Assembly: GCF_042657365.1 (NCBI RefSeq)
Contig: NZ_JBHSKT010000008.1
Location: 1 to 64,000, forward strand
Origin: Adhaeribacter_A terreus
GTDB lineage: Bacteria; Bacteroidota; Bacteroidia; Cytophagales; Hymenobacteraceae
Length of the DNA: 64,000 nt
Direction: 5' to 3'
In this document: positions 41,675 through 50,574 of the stretch, piece after piece
Position numbering within the stretch: position 1 is the first letter of the stretch
How the letters are laid out: every line of letters begins with the position of its first letter
The notes under the pieces: generated by a model
Told to the model about the DNA's origin: nothing
Database searches by the model: none
Seen by the model: the letters and a program-made list of their open reading frames with translations, nothing else
Made by a program: the position numbers and the translations under genes

Positions 41675-42067
41675 ATGAACACAGAAAATCTAAATAAACA
41701 ACTGGTAGCCCTTATCGAAAAGAAACAGGCGTTAGGCAAACTTTCTTACAACGACGAGCGCTACGACGATATGGAAGAAGAACTTCACGATCTGGAAGAC
41801 GATTTTAACGAAGAGTTCGGGCCGTATTTAGAAGATGTGCTGGAAGATGTGCACGCTAAACTTTGCCCGGATACCGATGTGCTTTTACCTACGGCTTACC
41901 TGCCAAACAACCTGGAAGGCGAAAGCGGTGCAGATCAGAAAGAAGGTGTGTGGGTAGATTCCGATGAATTCCCGGGAAAAGAATCACGTCTGGTTTTAAT
42001 TCCGAACCCGGTACGTTTAATTCTTTCGGTAGGCAAAAATATCCGTAAGGAAGTCTGGAAAGCGTAA
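41675..42067 (+). CDS. Small acidic hypothetical protein
   Basis: 130 residues, ATG start. A very acidic helical N-terminus (DERYDDMEEELHDLEDDFNEEF) is followed by a hydrophobic central part (LLPTAYLPN) and a C-terminal strand region (SRLVLIPNPVRLILSVG). No signal peptide or motif. It looks conserved by composition, but I do not recognise a family. It is followed by a hairpin made of two element copies. Confidence 0.75.
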   Translation: MNTENLNKQLVALIEKKQALGKLSYNDERYDDMEEELHDLEDDFNEEFGPYLEDVLEDVHAKLCPDTDVLLPTAYLPNNLEGESGADQKEGVWVDSDEFPGKESRLVLIPNPVRLILSVGKNIRKEVWKA

Positions 42068-42122
42068 TTTCAAACACTGGATATTAGACATAAGATTTAA
42101 GACTTTTCTTTTTTGAAAGGCG

Positions 42123-42164
42123 GAAACGCTATACTTTTTAAGGCAAAAAGTATAGCGTTTTTTT
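42123..42164. repeat. Hairpin of two head-to-head 30-bp elements
   Basis: AAACGCTATACTTTTT and AAAAAGTATAGCGTTT, perfect arms around AAGGC, with a T-run. Each strand holds one complete 30-bp element. Also works as a terminator for the acidic-protein gene. Confidence 0.9.
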
Positions 42165-42389
42165 ATGCCCTTGTGCCAGTGGAGTAATGAAGATTCTGTG
42201 ACTTTTCTTACACATGTTACCATGTGATCTGCGCCGGAAATAATAAAAGACATTTGTCTCTTTTTTTAATGGAATTGGTCATGTTTCCCGCAACAACGAG
42301 CCCCGACCTTTGTGATATTATAAGCCAGTCAGCCCTAAAACTGCATTTTTAGGCGCTTTTGGTTATCTGATCACTTAACAAACACTATT
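42165..42389. other. Regulatory spacer upstream of nitric oxide reductase
   Basis: No gene. It holds the palindrome at 42211-42226 and a sequence GACCTTTG (42305-42312), a one-mismatch -7 box. Confidence 0.5.
42211..42226. promoter_or_regulatory. CACATG-TTAC-CATGTG palindrome
   Basis: Perfect 6-bp arms with a 4-bp spacer, 164 bp before the nitric oxide reductase start. The size and spacing suit a dimeric repressor or activator, but it does not match the FNR or NorR consensus. Operator function is inference. Confidence 0.4.
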
Positions 42390-44699
42390 ATGAATTACAA
42401 AAAATTATGGCTCGGACTCATTGCCGTAATTGTCGGTTCCTTTGCCGTGCTCGGGTATTACGGCATAGAAATTTACCGCGAAGCACCACCCATTCCACTT
42501 AAAGTTGTTTCTGCCTCTGGCAACGTAATATTTACCGAACAGGATATTAAAGACGGGCAGAACGTATGGCAATCTACCGGCGGCCAGCAGCTGGGCTCAA
42601 TCTGGGGCCACGGCGCTTACGTTGCCCCCGATTGGAGCGCAGACTGGCTGCACAAAGAAGCCATGTATTTCCTGGATTTCTGGGCGAAACAGGAAAAAGG
42701 CATGAATTACGATGAGCTGGACGTAGAAGGTAAAGCCATGCTGGAAGCCCGCCTGCAAAAACAGATCCGCGCCAATTCCTACGATCCGGAAACCGGCGTG
42801 CTTACCATTTCCGATCTGCGAGCCAAAGCCATTGCCGATGTAAGCAAACACTACACCGGCCTTTTCATGAACGATCCTTCGCTGGCCAAACACCGCGACG
42901 CTTACGCCATGAAAAATAATACCGTAATAGACCCGGTTCGGATGGAGAAACTGAATGCCTTTTTCTTCTGGACTTCCTGGGCTTGCGTAACCGAACGTCC
43001 GGGTAAAACGATAACTTACACCAACAACTGGCCCGCCGAAAAACTGGTAGCCAACGAACCAAGCAGCGACCTCATTCTCTGGACCGGTTTCAGTGTAATT
43101 GTGCTGATTGCCGGGGTTGGTTTGCTGGTTTACTATTACGCTTCTAATAAAGAAGAAGAAATTGACCATTCCAGACTGCCGAAAAAAGATCCGCTGCTTG
43201 GTCTGAACGCCACGCCTTCTATGAAAGCAACGCTGAAATATTTCTGGATCGTAACGGCGCTTATTCTGGTACAGGTTACATTCGGCATTGTTTCGGCGCA
43301 TTATGGGGTAGAAGGGCAGGCGCTTTATGGTTTTCCACTGGCCGATTATATGCCGTATTCCATAACGCGTACCTGGCACGTGCAGCTGGCTATTTTCTGG
43401 ATCGCGACGTCCTGGCTGGCTACTGGTTTGTACATTGCTCCGGCGGTTTCGGGTTACGAACCTAAATTCCAGAAACTGGGCGTTAATTTTCTGTTCGTTT
43501 GCCTGCTGATCATTGTGGCTGGCTCGTTGGCTGGTCAGTGGTACGGCGTAATGCAGAAACTGGGCTACACCGAAAATTTCTGGTTCGGCCACCAAGGCTA
43601 TGAATATGTGGATTTAGGCCGTTTCTGGCAGGTATTTCTGCTGGTTGGTTTATTCGTTTGGCTTGCTTTAATGGTGAGCGCTATTATGCCCGCTTACCGC
43701 AACGACGTAGCCGGCCGCCATTTATTGGGAATGTTCCTGATCTCTTCTGCCGCCATCGCTTTATTCTATGCCGCTGGCATGATGTGGGGGCAACATTCAA
43801 ACCTAGCCATTGCCGAGTACTGGCGCTGGTGGGTTGTGCATCTGTGGGTAGAAGGTTTCTTCGAAGTTTTTGCCACCGTAGTAATCGCGTTTTTGTTCTT
43901 CCGGATGGGCCTGCTCGATGTGAAAATGGCTACGAATACCGTGTTGTTCTCGACTATTATTTTCCTTTTAGGCGGTATTTTAGGAACCTTCCACCACCTG
44001 TATTTCTCAGGAACACCAACGGCGGTTATGGCGCTTGGGGCAACTTTTAGTGCGCTTGAAGTGGTGCCGCTGGTACTCATCGGTTTCGAAGCCTATCACC
44101 ACCTGAAAATAAGCAAGGCTACCCAATGGATCAGAGCTTATAAATGGCCGATCTATTGTTTCGTAGCCGTGGCTTTCTGGAACATGTTGGGGGCTGGTAT
44201 TTTCGGTTTTCTGATCAATCCGCCCATTGCGCTTTATTATATGCAGGGCCTGAATACCACGCCGGTTCACGCGCATACGGCCTTGTTCGGAGTTTACGGA
44301 ATTCTGGGTATCGGCTTGATGCTCTTTGTATTAAAAGGTTTGTCTGGCCGTCGTCGCTGGAAAGATGGGCCGATCAGTTTCGCTTTCTGGTCGCTGAATA
44401 TCGGCTTGATTTTGATGGTATTGATCAGCGTACTCCCGATCGGGATTCTGCAAACCTGGGCTAGTGTGGAACACGGTTTATGGTACGCCCGCTCCATGGA
44501 ATTCATGCAAACCGATACCATGAACATATTACGTTGGCTCCGGGTAGTCGGCGATACCATTTTTGCTGGTGGCATAGTTGCGTTGGCCTGGTTCATAATC
44601 GGGTTGAAAACCGGTTGGTCGCTGGAAGAAGATGAAGACGTGCAAGACATTGACCTGATTGCTGCCAAAGCGAAAAAAACTACTAATGCTGTGAAATAA
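42390..44699 (+). CDS. norB: Quinol-dependent nitric oxide reductase
   Basis: 769 residues, the single-subunit qNOR type, with the cytochrome-like N-terminal extension (about 40-250; VWQSTGGQQLGSIWGHGAYVAPDWSADWLHKEA) fused to the heme-copper oxidase-like core. Reduces 2 NO to N2O with quinol electrons in the inner membrane. The core's many membrane helices and the His-rich blocks RTWHVQLAIFWI, WRWWVVHLWVEGFFEVF, GTFHHLYFSG and HAHTALFGVYG are present. No other denitrification gene is next to it, so detoxification of NO is likelier than denitrification. The acidic C-terminus is cytoplasmic. Confidence 0.95.
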   Translation: MNYKKLWLGLIAVIVGSFAVLGYYGIEIYREAPPIPLKVVSASGNVIFTEQDIKDGQNVWQSTGGQQLGSIWGHGAYVAPDWSADWLHKEAMYFLDFWAKQEKGMNYDELDVEGKAMLEARLQKQIRANSYDPETGVLTISDLRAKAIADVSKHYTGLFMNDPSLAKHRDAYAMKNNTVIDPVRMEKLNAFFFWTSWACVTERPGKTITYTNNWPAEKLVANEPSSDLILWTGFSVIVLIAGVGLLVYYYASNKEEEIDHSRLPKKDPLLGLNATPSMKATLKYFWIVTALILVQVTFGIVSAHYGVEGQALYGFPLADYMPYSITRTWHVQLAIFWIATSWLATGLYIAPAVSGYEPKFQKLGVNFLFVCLLIIVAGSLAGQWYGVMQKLGYTENFWFGHQGYEYVDLGRFWQVFLLVGLFVWLALMVSAIMPAYRNDVAGRHLLGMFLISSAAIALFYAAGMMWGQHSNLAIAEYWRWWVVHLWVEGFFEVFATVVIAFLFFRMGLLDVKMATNTVLFSTIIFLLGGILGTFHHLYFSGTPTAVMALGATFSALEVVPLVLIGFEAYHHLKISKATQWIRAYKWPIYCFVAVAFWNMLGAGIFGFLINPPIALYYMQGLNTTPVHAHTALFGVYGILGIGLMLFVLKGLSGRRRWKDGPISFAFWSLNIGLILMVLISVLPIGILQTWASVEHGLWYARSMEFMQTDTMNILRWLRVVGDTIFAGGIVALAWFIIGLKTGWSLEEDEDVQDIDLIAAKAKKTTNAVK

Positions 44700-44716
44700 T
44701 TTCCGGCAGAACCTTT

Positions 44717-44759
44717 AAAAACGCTATACTTTTTAACTCAAAAAGTATAGCGTTTTTTT
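44717..44759. repeat. Hairpin of two head-to-head 30-bp elements
   Basis: AAAAACGCTATACTTTTT and AAAAAGTATAGCGTTTTT around AACTC; a T-run follows, so it doubles as the norB terminator. Confidence 0.92.
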
Positions 44760-44794
44760 GTTACCTTACCCGTAAGGAAATATAAAAAGGGACG

Positions 44795-45825
44795 ATGATT
44801 TTTTCTGATAAACCTTCTGGGAAAGCTTTCGCCGGACCAGCGTTTTTGCTAATTGCCATGTGCTTGTTTCAGGGTTGTATGGCCAGCTATTCAAAAAATA
44901 GTTCAGCAGAAAATGCTGTATCGGAAGCCATTGCAGAAACCCAGGCTGATCTTATTCAGGGAATTATTTCCGATTCGATCCTGAATTCCATTTCGGTTGA
45001 TGAAACTGCAGGTTCTTTTTCCGAAGATGAACCAACGGATGAAGAAAATTCACTTAAAGAAACGAGGTTAAAATACCCGGCTTTTGAAGTTGTAATACAT
45101 AATTTTAAAGGTTACGAACCAGCATTAAATGAAACTCATAACGGCGACCGGAAATATTACAGCCAGTTTGGCGGAAGCAGCGATTATAACGAGGCCGAAT
45201 TAAACGATGCAGAGCAGGAAAACGAAGATTATACAGAAGCTTTGATTGTAAAGAAAGATACCCTGCACATCAGCGAACAACTTTTCGACGACCGCATCAA
45301 CAACACGCTTATCCAGATTCTTCCAAAAAACAAAAACGACCGGTTCAAGCTTTCCTTTTGCTACCTCTCTACTTTAGGTGAAATTATCGACGACCGGAAA
45401 ATGACGCGGGAAGAGGCAAATAAACGCTATAAAAAAGCTGCCCGGTACGATGAACAGACCCAATATTATTCCATAAAAGATTCGGCAAGTTTTTATTTCC
45501 GGGCCATGCCGCACACACCCGATATGGAAGAAATTACCGTGAAAGATGGAAAAATTGTACCCGTAAAAAAACCGAACACCAAACGCAGATCGATTGGGAA
45601 ACGAAACAGCTGCAGGAAGAGCTTGCCAGAATTAAGAAAAAGTACCAGTTAAAAGATACGTTGGTGGTTATTCCCGGCGAATACGATTCGGTCGCAACGC
45701 TTACCAGAAACAAAAAACTGTATAATTATGGCTACGATGCTTTTCTTTTCCGGCTGCAACGGTTCAGTAAAAAAAAGCTAATTGAAACGAAATACATCGT
45801 GGTAAGCATTGCTTATGGCTGTTAA
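44795..45825 (+). pseudogene. Lipoprotein gene with a frameshift at an A7 run
   Basis: Read in frame from ATG 44795 the protein has a hydrophobic leader ending in QGCM (lipobox-like), then an acidic domain and a basic end; the frame stops at 45650-45652. After the seven A at 45565-45571 the -1 frame stays open to a TAA at 45823-45825 (84 codons) and reads like a real C-terminus: WETKQLQEELARIKKK, then TLVVIPGEYDSVATL and ETKYIVVSIAYGC. Either a one-base indel (mutation or sequence error) or -1 frameshifting on A-AAA-AAA. Intact length would be about 340 residues. Function unknown. Confidence 0.75.
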
Positions 45826-45857
45826 AAGTAGGCTTCCGTAAACTTATTAAGTTTCAG

Positions 45858-45865
45858 TATCTTTG
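45858..45865 (+). promoter_or_regulatory. Candidate -7 box for the pseudouridine synthase
   Basis: TATCTTTG matches TAnnTTTG, just before the element hairpin at 45872. If real, the hairpin lies at the 5' end of the transcript. Confidence 0.4.
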
Positions 45866-45871
45866 TACCGC

Positions 45872-45912
45872 AAAACGCTATGCTTTTGAGAACGAAAAGT
45901 ATAGCGTTTTTT
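45872..45912. repeat. Hairpin of two head-to-head 30-bp elements
   Basis: AAAACGCTATGCTTTT and AAAAGTATAGCGTTTT around GAGAACG; one G-T type mismatch. It follows a candidate promoter rather than a stop codon. Confidence 0.88.
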
Positions 45913-45954
45913 GTTGGATAGGCCTGCCGGTTTTGCGTGGCGGAAAAAACATTT

Positions 45955-46527
45955 ATGGATCACAAACATTTCATTATTCACAAACCCTACGGCTATTTAT
46001 GCCAGTTTGTGTGCGAATTAAAAAGTAAAAAACTGCTCGGCGAATTTTACGATTTCCCCGCCGGAACCATGTCCATTGGTCGTTTGGATGAAGACAGCGA
46101 AGGCCTACTTTTGCTTACCACCGACGGCAAAATGAGCGAATTTATCCGGAGCAAAAAAATAGAAAAGGAATATTACGCGCAGGTTGATGGCTTAATTACT
46201 GACGAAGCAATTGCCCGATTACAAGAGGGCGTAGAAATTGTGCACCGCTCCGAAACCTACCAGACACTTCCCTGTAAAGCTTTTAAAGTAGAAACCGTTC
46301 CCGATTTCCCGCAACGCCGCCGCAAGATCCGCGACGACCGTCATGGTCCTACCAGTTGGGTTTCCATTACGGTGCGGGAAGGCAAATTCCGCCAGGTCCG
46401 TAAAATGACCGCCACCGTTGGTTTTCCGACTTTGCGTTTGGTTAGGGTGCGGATCGGCGATATGCAACTTGGAAATTTAGATGCCGGCGAAGTTCGGGAA
46501 GTGGAAAGTTTTGTGGTCGGCGACTAA
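45955..46527 (+). CDS. rluE: rRNA pseudouridine synthase, RluE-like
   Basis: 190 residues from the ATG at 45955. A GTG six codons upstream is in frame but MDHKHFIIHKPYGYL fits the family start. RsuA/RluE-group fold: HKPYGYLCQ, then GRLDEDSEGLLLLTTDG with the catalytic Asp, and EGKFRQVRKMTATVGFPTLRLVRVRIG near the end. It isomerises a uridine of 23S rRNA; RluE (U2457) is the closest short homologue, but the exact site is not provable here. There is no S4 domain, as expected for RluE. Confidence 0.88.
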   Translation: MDHKHFIIHKPYGYLCQFVCELKSKKLLGEFYDFPAGTMSIGRLDEDSEGLLLLTTDGKMSEFIRSKKIEKEYYAQVDGLITDEAIARLQEGVEIVHRSETYQTLPCKAFKVETVPDFPQRRRKIRDDRHGPTSWVSITVREGKFRQVRKMTATVGFPTLRLVRVRIGDMQLGNLDAGEVREVESFVVGD

Positions 46528-46550
46528 AGATTCAGATAAACTTTCGTTTG

Positions 46551-46591
46551 AAAACGCTATACTTTTTGAGCATAAAAGTATAGCGTTTTTT
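46551..46591. repeat. Hairpin of two head-to-head 30-bp elements
   Basis: AAAACGCTATACTTTT and AAAAGTATAGCGTTTT around TGAGCAT; T-run follows. Likely terminator of rluE. Confidence 0.9.
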
Positions 46592-46637
46592 GTTTTAAAA
46601 AAGCTCTATAATTATTGTTTAAAGAAACCATGAAAAA

Positions 46638-46671
46638 CAAAAAAAAGCCACTACAAACGCAGTGGCTTTCT
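46638..46671. terminator. trpS terminator
   Basis: AAAAAAGCCACT and AGTGGCTTT pair around ACAAACGC, 21 bp past the trpS stop. Confidence 0.87.
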
Positions 46672-46691
46672 ATTATTAAAAAATCCGAGAC

Positions 46692-47672
46692 TTAAACCTT
46701 TGGCAGATAACCTACTTTTTCCCTTACTCGGGCTAACGTTTTGCTGCCAATTTCATAGGCTTTTTCGGCGCCAACTTTCAGCTTCGCATCCAGTTCCGGC
46801 AGGTTAATCATGTAATAATTAAACAGTTCACGTTCCTTTGCAAAGCGGCGCAAAATTACTTCGTAAAGCGCATTTTTAGCGTGGCCGTAACCGTAGTTGC
46901 CATTCAGATAATTCTGTCGCATTGTTTCGGTTTCTTCCGGTGTAGCCAGCAGAGCAAATAATTTAAAGGTCGTATCCGTTTCCGGATCTTTTGGTTCTTC
47001 CAGGGTTTTGCTGTCGCTTACAATGCTACGTACGGTTTTCAGCAGTTCTTTTTCCGGCACAAAAACATCGATGGTATTGCCATAGCTTTTGCTCATTTTT
47101 TCGCCGGTAGTGCCCGGAATCGTCATAATGGCTTCTTCTACTTTGGCTTGCGGCAATACAAACGTTTCGCCATAGCGGTTATTGAAAGCGCTGGCAATAT
47201 CGCGGGCAATTTCCAGGTGCTGGATCTGGTCTTTTCCAACCGGAACAAATTCCGCATCATACATAATTATATCGGCCGCCATTAAAACCGGGTATGTAAA
47301 CAAACCCGCATTTACATCGGCCAGACGGTTCGATTTATCTTTGAAAGAATGGGCGTTGGCCAGCATCGGGAACGGCGTAAAGCAGCTCAGATACCAGGTT
47401 AGTTCCGAAACCTGCGGCACATCAGATTGACGGTAAAAAATATGCTTCTCCGTATCGAAACCACAAGCCAGCCAGGCAGCCGCAACGGCATACGTGTTCG
47501 CGCGCATAACTTCCGCATCGCGAATGGTGGTTAAAGCATGCAGGTCCGCAATAAAGTAAAGCGATTCGTTTGCGGAGTTTTCAGACAAAGTAATTGCCGG
47601 AAGAATAGCGCCCAGTAAATTGCCCAGGTGCGGCCGGCCGGTACTCTGAATACCAGTTAAGATTCGTGCCAT
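46692..47672 (-). CDS. trpS: Tryptophanyl-tRNA synthetase
   Basis: 326 residues, class I. HIGH-like motif GRPHLGNLLGAI near the N-terminus, SQSDVP..SELTWYLSC-like block, and the KMSKS motif GEKMSKSYGN near residue 195. Charges tRNA-Trp with tryptophan. The length and motif spacing are normal. Single gene with its own terminator; a 30-bp element lies 45 bp before the start. Confidence 0.95.
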   Translation of the reverse strand: MARILTGIQSTGRPHLGNLLGAILPAITLSENSANESLYFIADLHALTTIRDAEVMRANTYAVAAAWLACGFDTEKHIFYRQSDVPQVSELTWYLSCFTPFPMLANAHSFKDKSNRLADVNAGLFTYPVLMAADIIMYDAEFVPVGKDQIQHLEIARDIASAFNNRYGETFVLPQAKVEEAIMTIPGTTGEKMSKSYGNTIDVFVPEKELLKTVRSIVSDSKTLEEPKDPETDTTFKLFALLATPEETETMRQNYLNGNYGYGHAKNALYEVILRRFAKERELFNYYMINLPELDAKLKVGAEKAYEIGSKTLARVREKVGYLPKV

Positions 47673-47716
47673 AAAAAGTCAAATTTAATTATGCAAAGTA
47701 ACGAAATGCAGCGTAA

Positions 47717-47746
47717 AAAACGGTAGGGTTTCAGGCTGAAAAAGTA
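47717..47746 (+). repeat. 30-bp element, intergenic copy
   Basis: AAAACGGTAG, GGTTTCAGGC, TGAAAAAGTA, in the 84-bp spacer between trpS and the transporter gene. Confidence 0.8.
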
Positions 47747-47756
47747 AAAGCTGCCT

Positions 47757-48569
47757 TTAATTATTTTTTCCAGGGTGGGCCAGCGGGTTATGGATCGCTT
47801 CGGTTTCGAGCTGGTGCGCCGCTTCTTTGCCCAGGTAAAGATCAATAAAATAATGGGCTACATAAAGCAAAGGCGTAAGCAAAACGGCCACGCAGAATTT
47901 ATAAATATAATTCACGATCATGACAGAAATGATCAGGTTTAGGGGCCAGTTTCCGAAAACGTAAAACGCGATGAACAGCACCACGAAACTATCTACCAGC
48001 TGCGAAACTACCGTAGAACCCGTCGCTCGCAACCAGATCATGCGCTGCCCGGTGGTTTTCCGGAGCCAGTGAAAAATGGTAGCATCTAAAAACTGCGAAA
48101 GTAGAAACGCACTCACCGAACCCAGAATAATGCCCATACCTTGCCGGAAAATACTGCCGTACGCATAATCGATGTTGAATGCATTTCCAGCCGCATCTTT
48201 GTTGTTCAGATCAAGCCAGAATTGGGCCGGAGGCAAAGCTGTAACCACCGAAATGATCAGGAACGCAAACAATATAAACACCACCGTAAGCCAACTGATG
48301 CGTTTCACGCCTTCCTTGCCGAAATATTCATTTATAATATCGGAAGTAATAAAAACCACCGGCCAGATAACTACCCCAGCAGTCAGGCTAAAACTGAGCG
48401 GCGAATCGGTAAACAAATGAATGTTGGCGGGCGGCAGCCCAAAAAGGGCTTCCAGCGAGAATATCTTTACGCCCAGCAATTCGGCTAAAATGGCGTTGGT
48501 AAGCACAATGCAAGAGAGTACAATAAAAAGAAAAGTCTTTTTCTGCTGAAACGTAGCGTTTGGAACCAT
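47757..48569 (-). CDS. yhhQ: Queuosine-precursor transporter YhhQ family
   Basis: 270 residues with about six to seven hydrophobic helices (LFIVLSCIVLTNAILAELLGVKIF, AGVVIWPVVFITSDIINEYFGKEGVKR, LIISVMIVNYIYKFCVAVLLTPLLYVAHYFIDLYL). The TSDIINEYFGK motif is characteristic of the DUF165/YhhQ family, which imports queuine-type tRNA-modification precursors. It suggests salvage rather than full synthesis of queuosine. No other que gene is in view. Confidence 0.9.
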   Translation of the reverse strand: MVPNATFQQKKTFLFIVLSCIVLTNAILAELLGVKIFSLEALFGLPPANIHLFTDSPLSFSLTAGVVIWPVVFITSDIINEYFGKEGVKRISWLTVVFILFAFLIISVVTALPPAQFWLDLNNKDAAGNAFNIDYAYGSIFRQGMGIILGSVSAFLLSQFLDATIFHWLRKTTGQRMIWLRATGSTVVSQLVDSFVVLFIAFYVFGNWPLNLIISVMIVNYIYKFCVAVLLTPLLYVAHYFIDLYLGKEAAHQLETEAIHNPLAHPGKNN

Positions 48570-48596
48570 AATCCGAAAGATGCAGATTCTGCCGCA

Positions 48597-48625
48597 AAAA
48601 CGCTATGGTTTAAGCTAAAAAAGTC
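48597..48625 (+). repeat. 30-bp element, 29-bp variant
   Basis: AAAACGCTAT, GGTTTAAGCT, AAAAAAGTC. One base shorter than the norm. Confidence 0.72.
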
Positions 48626-48689
48626 TGAAATTTTAAACAGCGGGTACCCTGATTATTTTCTATGATGCATAGTTGCAGTTTCAGAAAGA

Positions 48690-48719
48690 AAAACGGTAGG
48701 GTCTGGAGGCGAAAAAGTC
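48690..48719 (+). repeat. 30-bp element, intergenic copy
   Basis: AAAACGGTAG, GGTCTGGAGG, CGAAAAAGTC, 64 bp after the previous copy. Confidence 0.78.
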
Positions 48720-48927
48720 AGAAAAGCATTTTGTGAGGGTTATGAATAGAATACCATCCGCAATTTTTTTGAACAGGAAGATCTGAAAGCCGTTTAAAAG
48801 CTATTCGAAACGTGAACACAAGCTTTAGCCGGAAACTGATTTATACCAATTCCGTGAAAGCCGCGTTTTTAGAAGATCAATTTTTAACCATACCAAACCG
48901 GAAACCAGGTTTTCGTCGCAAGTAAAT

Positions 48928-50574
48928 ATGGCACAATACAGCAAATGGCACCATCCGTACAATATCAATGAAAAATACGCCGAACGGGTTGCTTATTTCA
49001 GCATGGAATTCGGCATTCACCAGGCACTTAAAATTTACTCCGGTGGACTCGGTTTTCTGGCCGGTTCACACATGCGCAGCGCCCGCGATCTGCGGCAAAA
49101 TATGATCGGGATCGGGATGCTCTGGAAATTTGGTTATTACGACCAGGGGCGCCACGAAGACCTTTCCATGCGCATTGCCTTCCAGAAGAAATTCTATACC
49201 TACCTCGAAGAAACCGGCATAATGGTGCAGGTTAGCATTCATAATCACCCGGTTTGGGTAAAAGCGCTGGTATTAAAGCCCTCCACTTTCGGCACGGTGC
49301 CCATTTACCTGCTCACTACCGATATTCCGCAGAACGACCACCTGGCCCGTACCATTACCCATAAACTCTACGATCAGGAAGTTTCTACCCGCATTGCGCA
49401 GAGTATTGTACTCGGGGTTGGGGGCGCAAAAGTGGTAGAAGCGTTAGGCGGAGCCGGCATGCACCACATGAACGAGGCCCATGCCTTGCCGCTGGCTTTT
49501 CACCTTTACGATAAATACCGCGACGTTAACGAAGTGCGTAAACGCCTGGTTTTTACCACGCATACCCCCGAAAAAGCCGGCAACGAAGAGCACGATATCC
49601 ATTTTCTGAATTCCATGTCGTATTTTAACAATCTTGATCTGGAAGAAGTGCGCTATATTACCGGGATTCGGGGCAACAGTTTCGATCATACGCTGGCAGC
49701 TTTGCGGCTATCTAAACGGGCTAACGGGGTTTCGCAACTGCACGGCGAAGTGGCCCGGAAAATGTGGTACGGCAACGAGGCAGTAGCCGAAATTATAGCC
49801 ATTACCAATGCGCAGCATAACGGTTTCTGGCGCGATAAGGCTTTATACAAAACCCTGGAAAATAACGACGATGAAGGCCTGACGCGCCGCAAAGCCGAAA
49901 TGAAGAAGCCGCTTTTTGAAGTGGTAGCCGACCAAACGGGCAAACTCTTCCGGTCGGATGTGCTCACCATTGTCTGGGCGCGCCGTTTTGCCGCTTATAA
50001 ACGAGCCGATCTGCTGCTCCGCGATCTGAACCGGTTCTATAACCTGGTTTGCGAACAGGACCAGGTACAGGTGATCTGGGCCGGAAAACCGTATCCTTTC
50101 GACTACAACGCCATCGATGTGTTCAATAAATTGATTCGGCTATCTGATCAGAAAAAGAATTTTGCGGTGCTTACAGGCTACGAAATAGACCTGTCGCGGA
50201 AATTGAAACAGGGCGCCGATATCTGGCTGAATACGCCCCGCCGGCCACGCGAAGCTTCGGGTACCAGCGGCATGACGGCGGCTATGAACGGTGCTATTAA
50301 TTTTTCGGTGCAGGATGGCTGGATACCTGAATTTGGCCGCCACGGCGAAAATAGCTTCCTCTTCCCGATCGTGGACAGCTCTTTACCAACGGAAGTGCAG
50401 GATGATATTGATTATGAAAACATGATGAATATACTGGAACGCGAAATTATTCCGATGTACTATGAAGACCGCAGTAAATGGCTCCGCATCATGAAAAATA
50501 GCATGCGCGCCGTGCTTCCTTATTTCGATTCTGATAGAATGGCCGATGAATATTACCGGAAGTTGTATCAGTAA
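48928..50574 (+). CDS. Short alpha-glucan phosphorylase-like protein
   Basis: 548 residues, the short (about 550) form lacking the N-terminal extensions of classic GlgP. VAYFSMEFGIHQALKIYSGGLGFLAGSHMRSA and the GT-B fold blocks (TTHTPEKAGNEEH, ARRFAAYKRADLL) match the phosphorylase family, which releases glucose 1-phosphate from glycogen. In the cofactor motif, EASGTSGM-T-AAMNG, Thr450 (codon ACG) occupies the place where GlgP has the PLP-bound Lys. The gene may therefore encode a non-PLP glycosyltransferase or a regulator of glycogen. Its TAA overlaps an element copy. Confidence 0.87.
   Translation: MAQYSKWHHPYNINEKYAERVAYFSMEFGIHQALKIYSGGLGFLAGSHMRSARDLRQNMIGIGMLWKFGYYDQGRHEDLSMRIAFQKKFYTYLEETGIMVQVSIHNHPVWVKALVLKPSTFGTVPIYLLTTDIPQNDHLARTITHKLYDQEVSTRIAQSIVLGVGGAKVVEALGGAGMHHMNEAHALPLAFHLYDKYRDVNEVRKRLVFTTHTPEKAGNEEHDIHFLNSMSYFNNLDLEEVRYITGIRGNSFDHTLAALRLSKRANGVSQLHGEVARKMWYGNEAVAEIIAITNAQHNGFWRDKALYKTLENNDDEGLTRRKAEMKKPLFEVVADQTGKLFRSDVLTIVWARRFAAYKRADLLLRDLNRFYNLVCEQDQVQVIWAGKPYPFDYNAIDVFNKLIRLSDQKKNFAVLTGYEIDLSRKLKQGADIWLNTPRRPREASGTSGMTAAMNGAINFSVQDGWIPEFGRHGENSFLFPIVDSSLPTEVQDDIDYENMMNILEREIIPMYYEDRSKWLRIMKNSMRAVLPYFDSDRMADEYYRKLYQ

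Larger units (their letters stand above)
48570..48927. other. Intergenic region with two element copies
   Basis: Gene-free 358 bp. It holds two copies of the 30-bp element (48597-48625, 48690-48719) and the leader of the phosphorylase gene. A 37-codon frame at 48812 starts with GTG and was not accepted. Confidence 0.6.

Noticed and set aside
48812..48925. 37-codon frame before the glucan phosphorylase, GTG start
   Set aside because: No composition or homology support; likely leader sequence.
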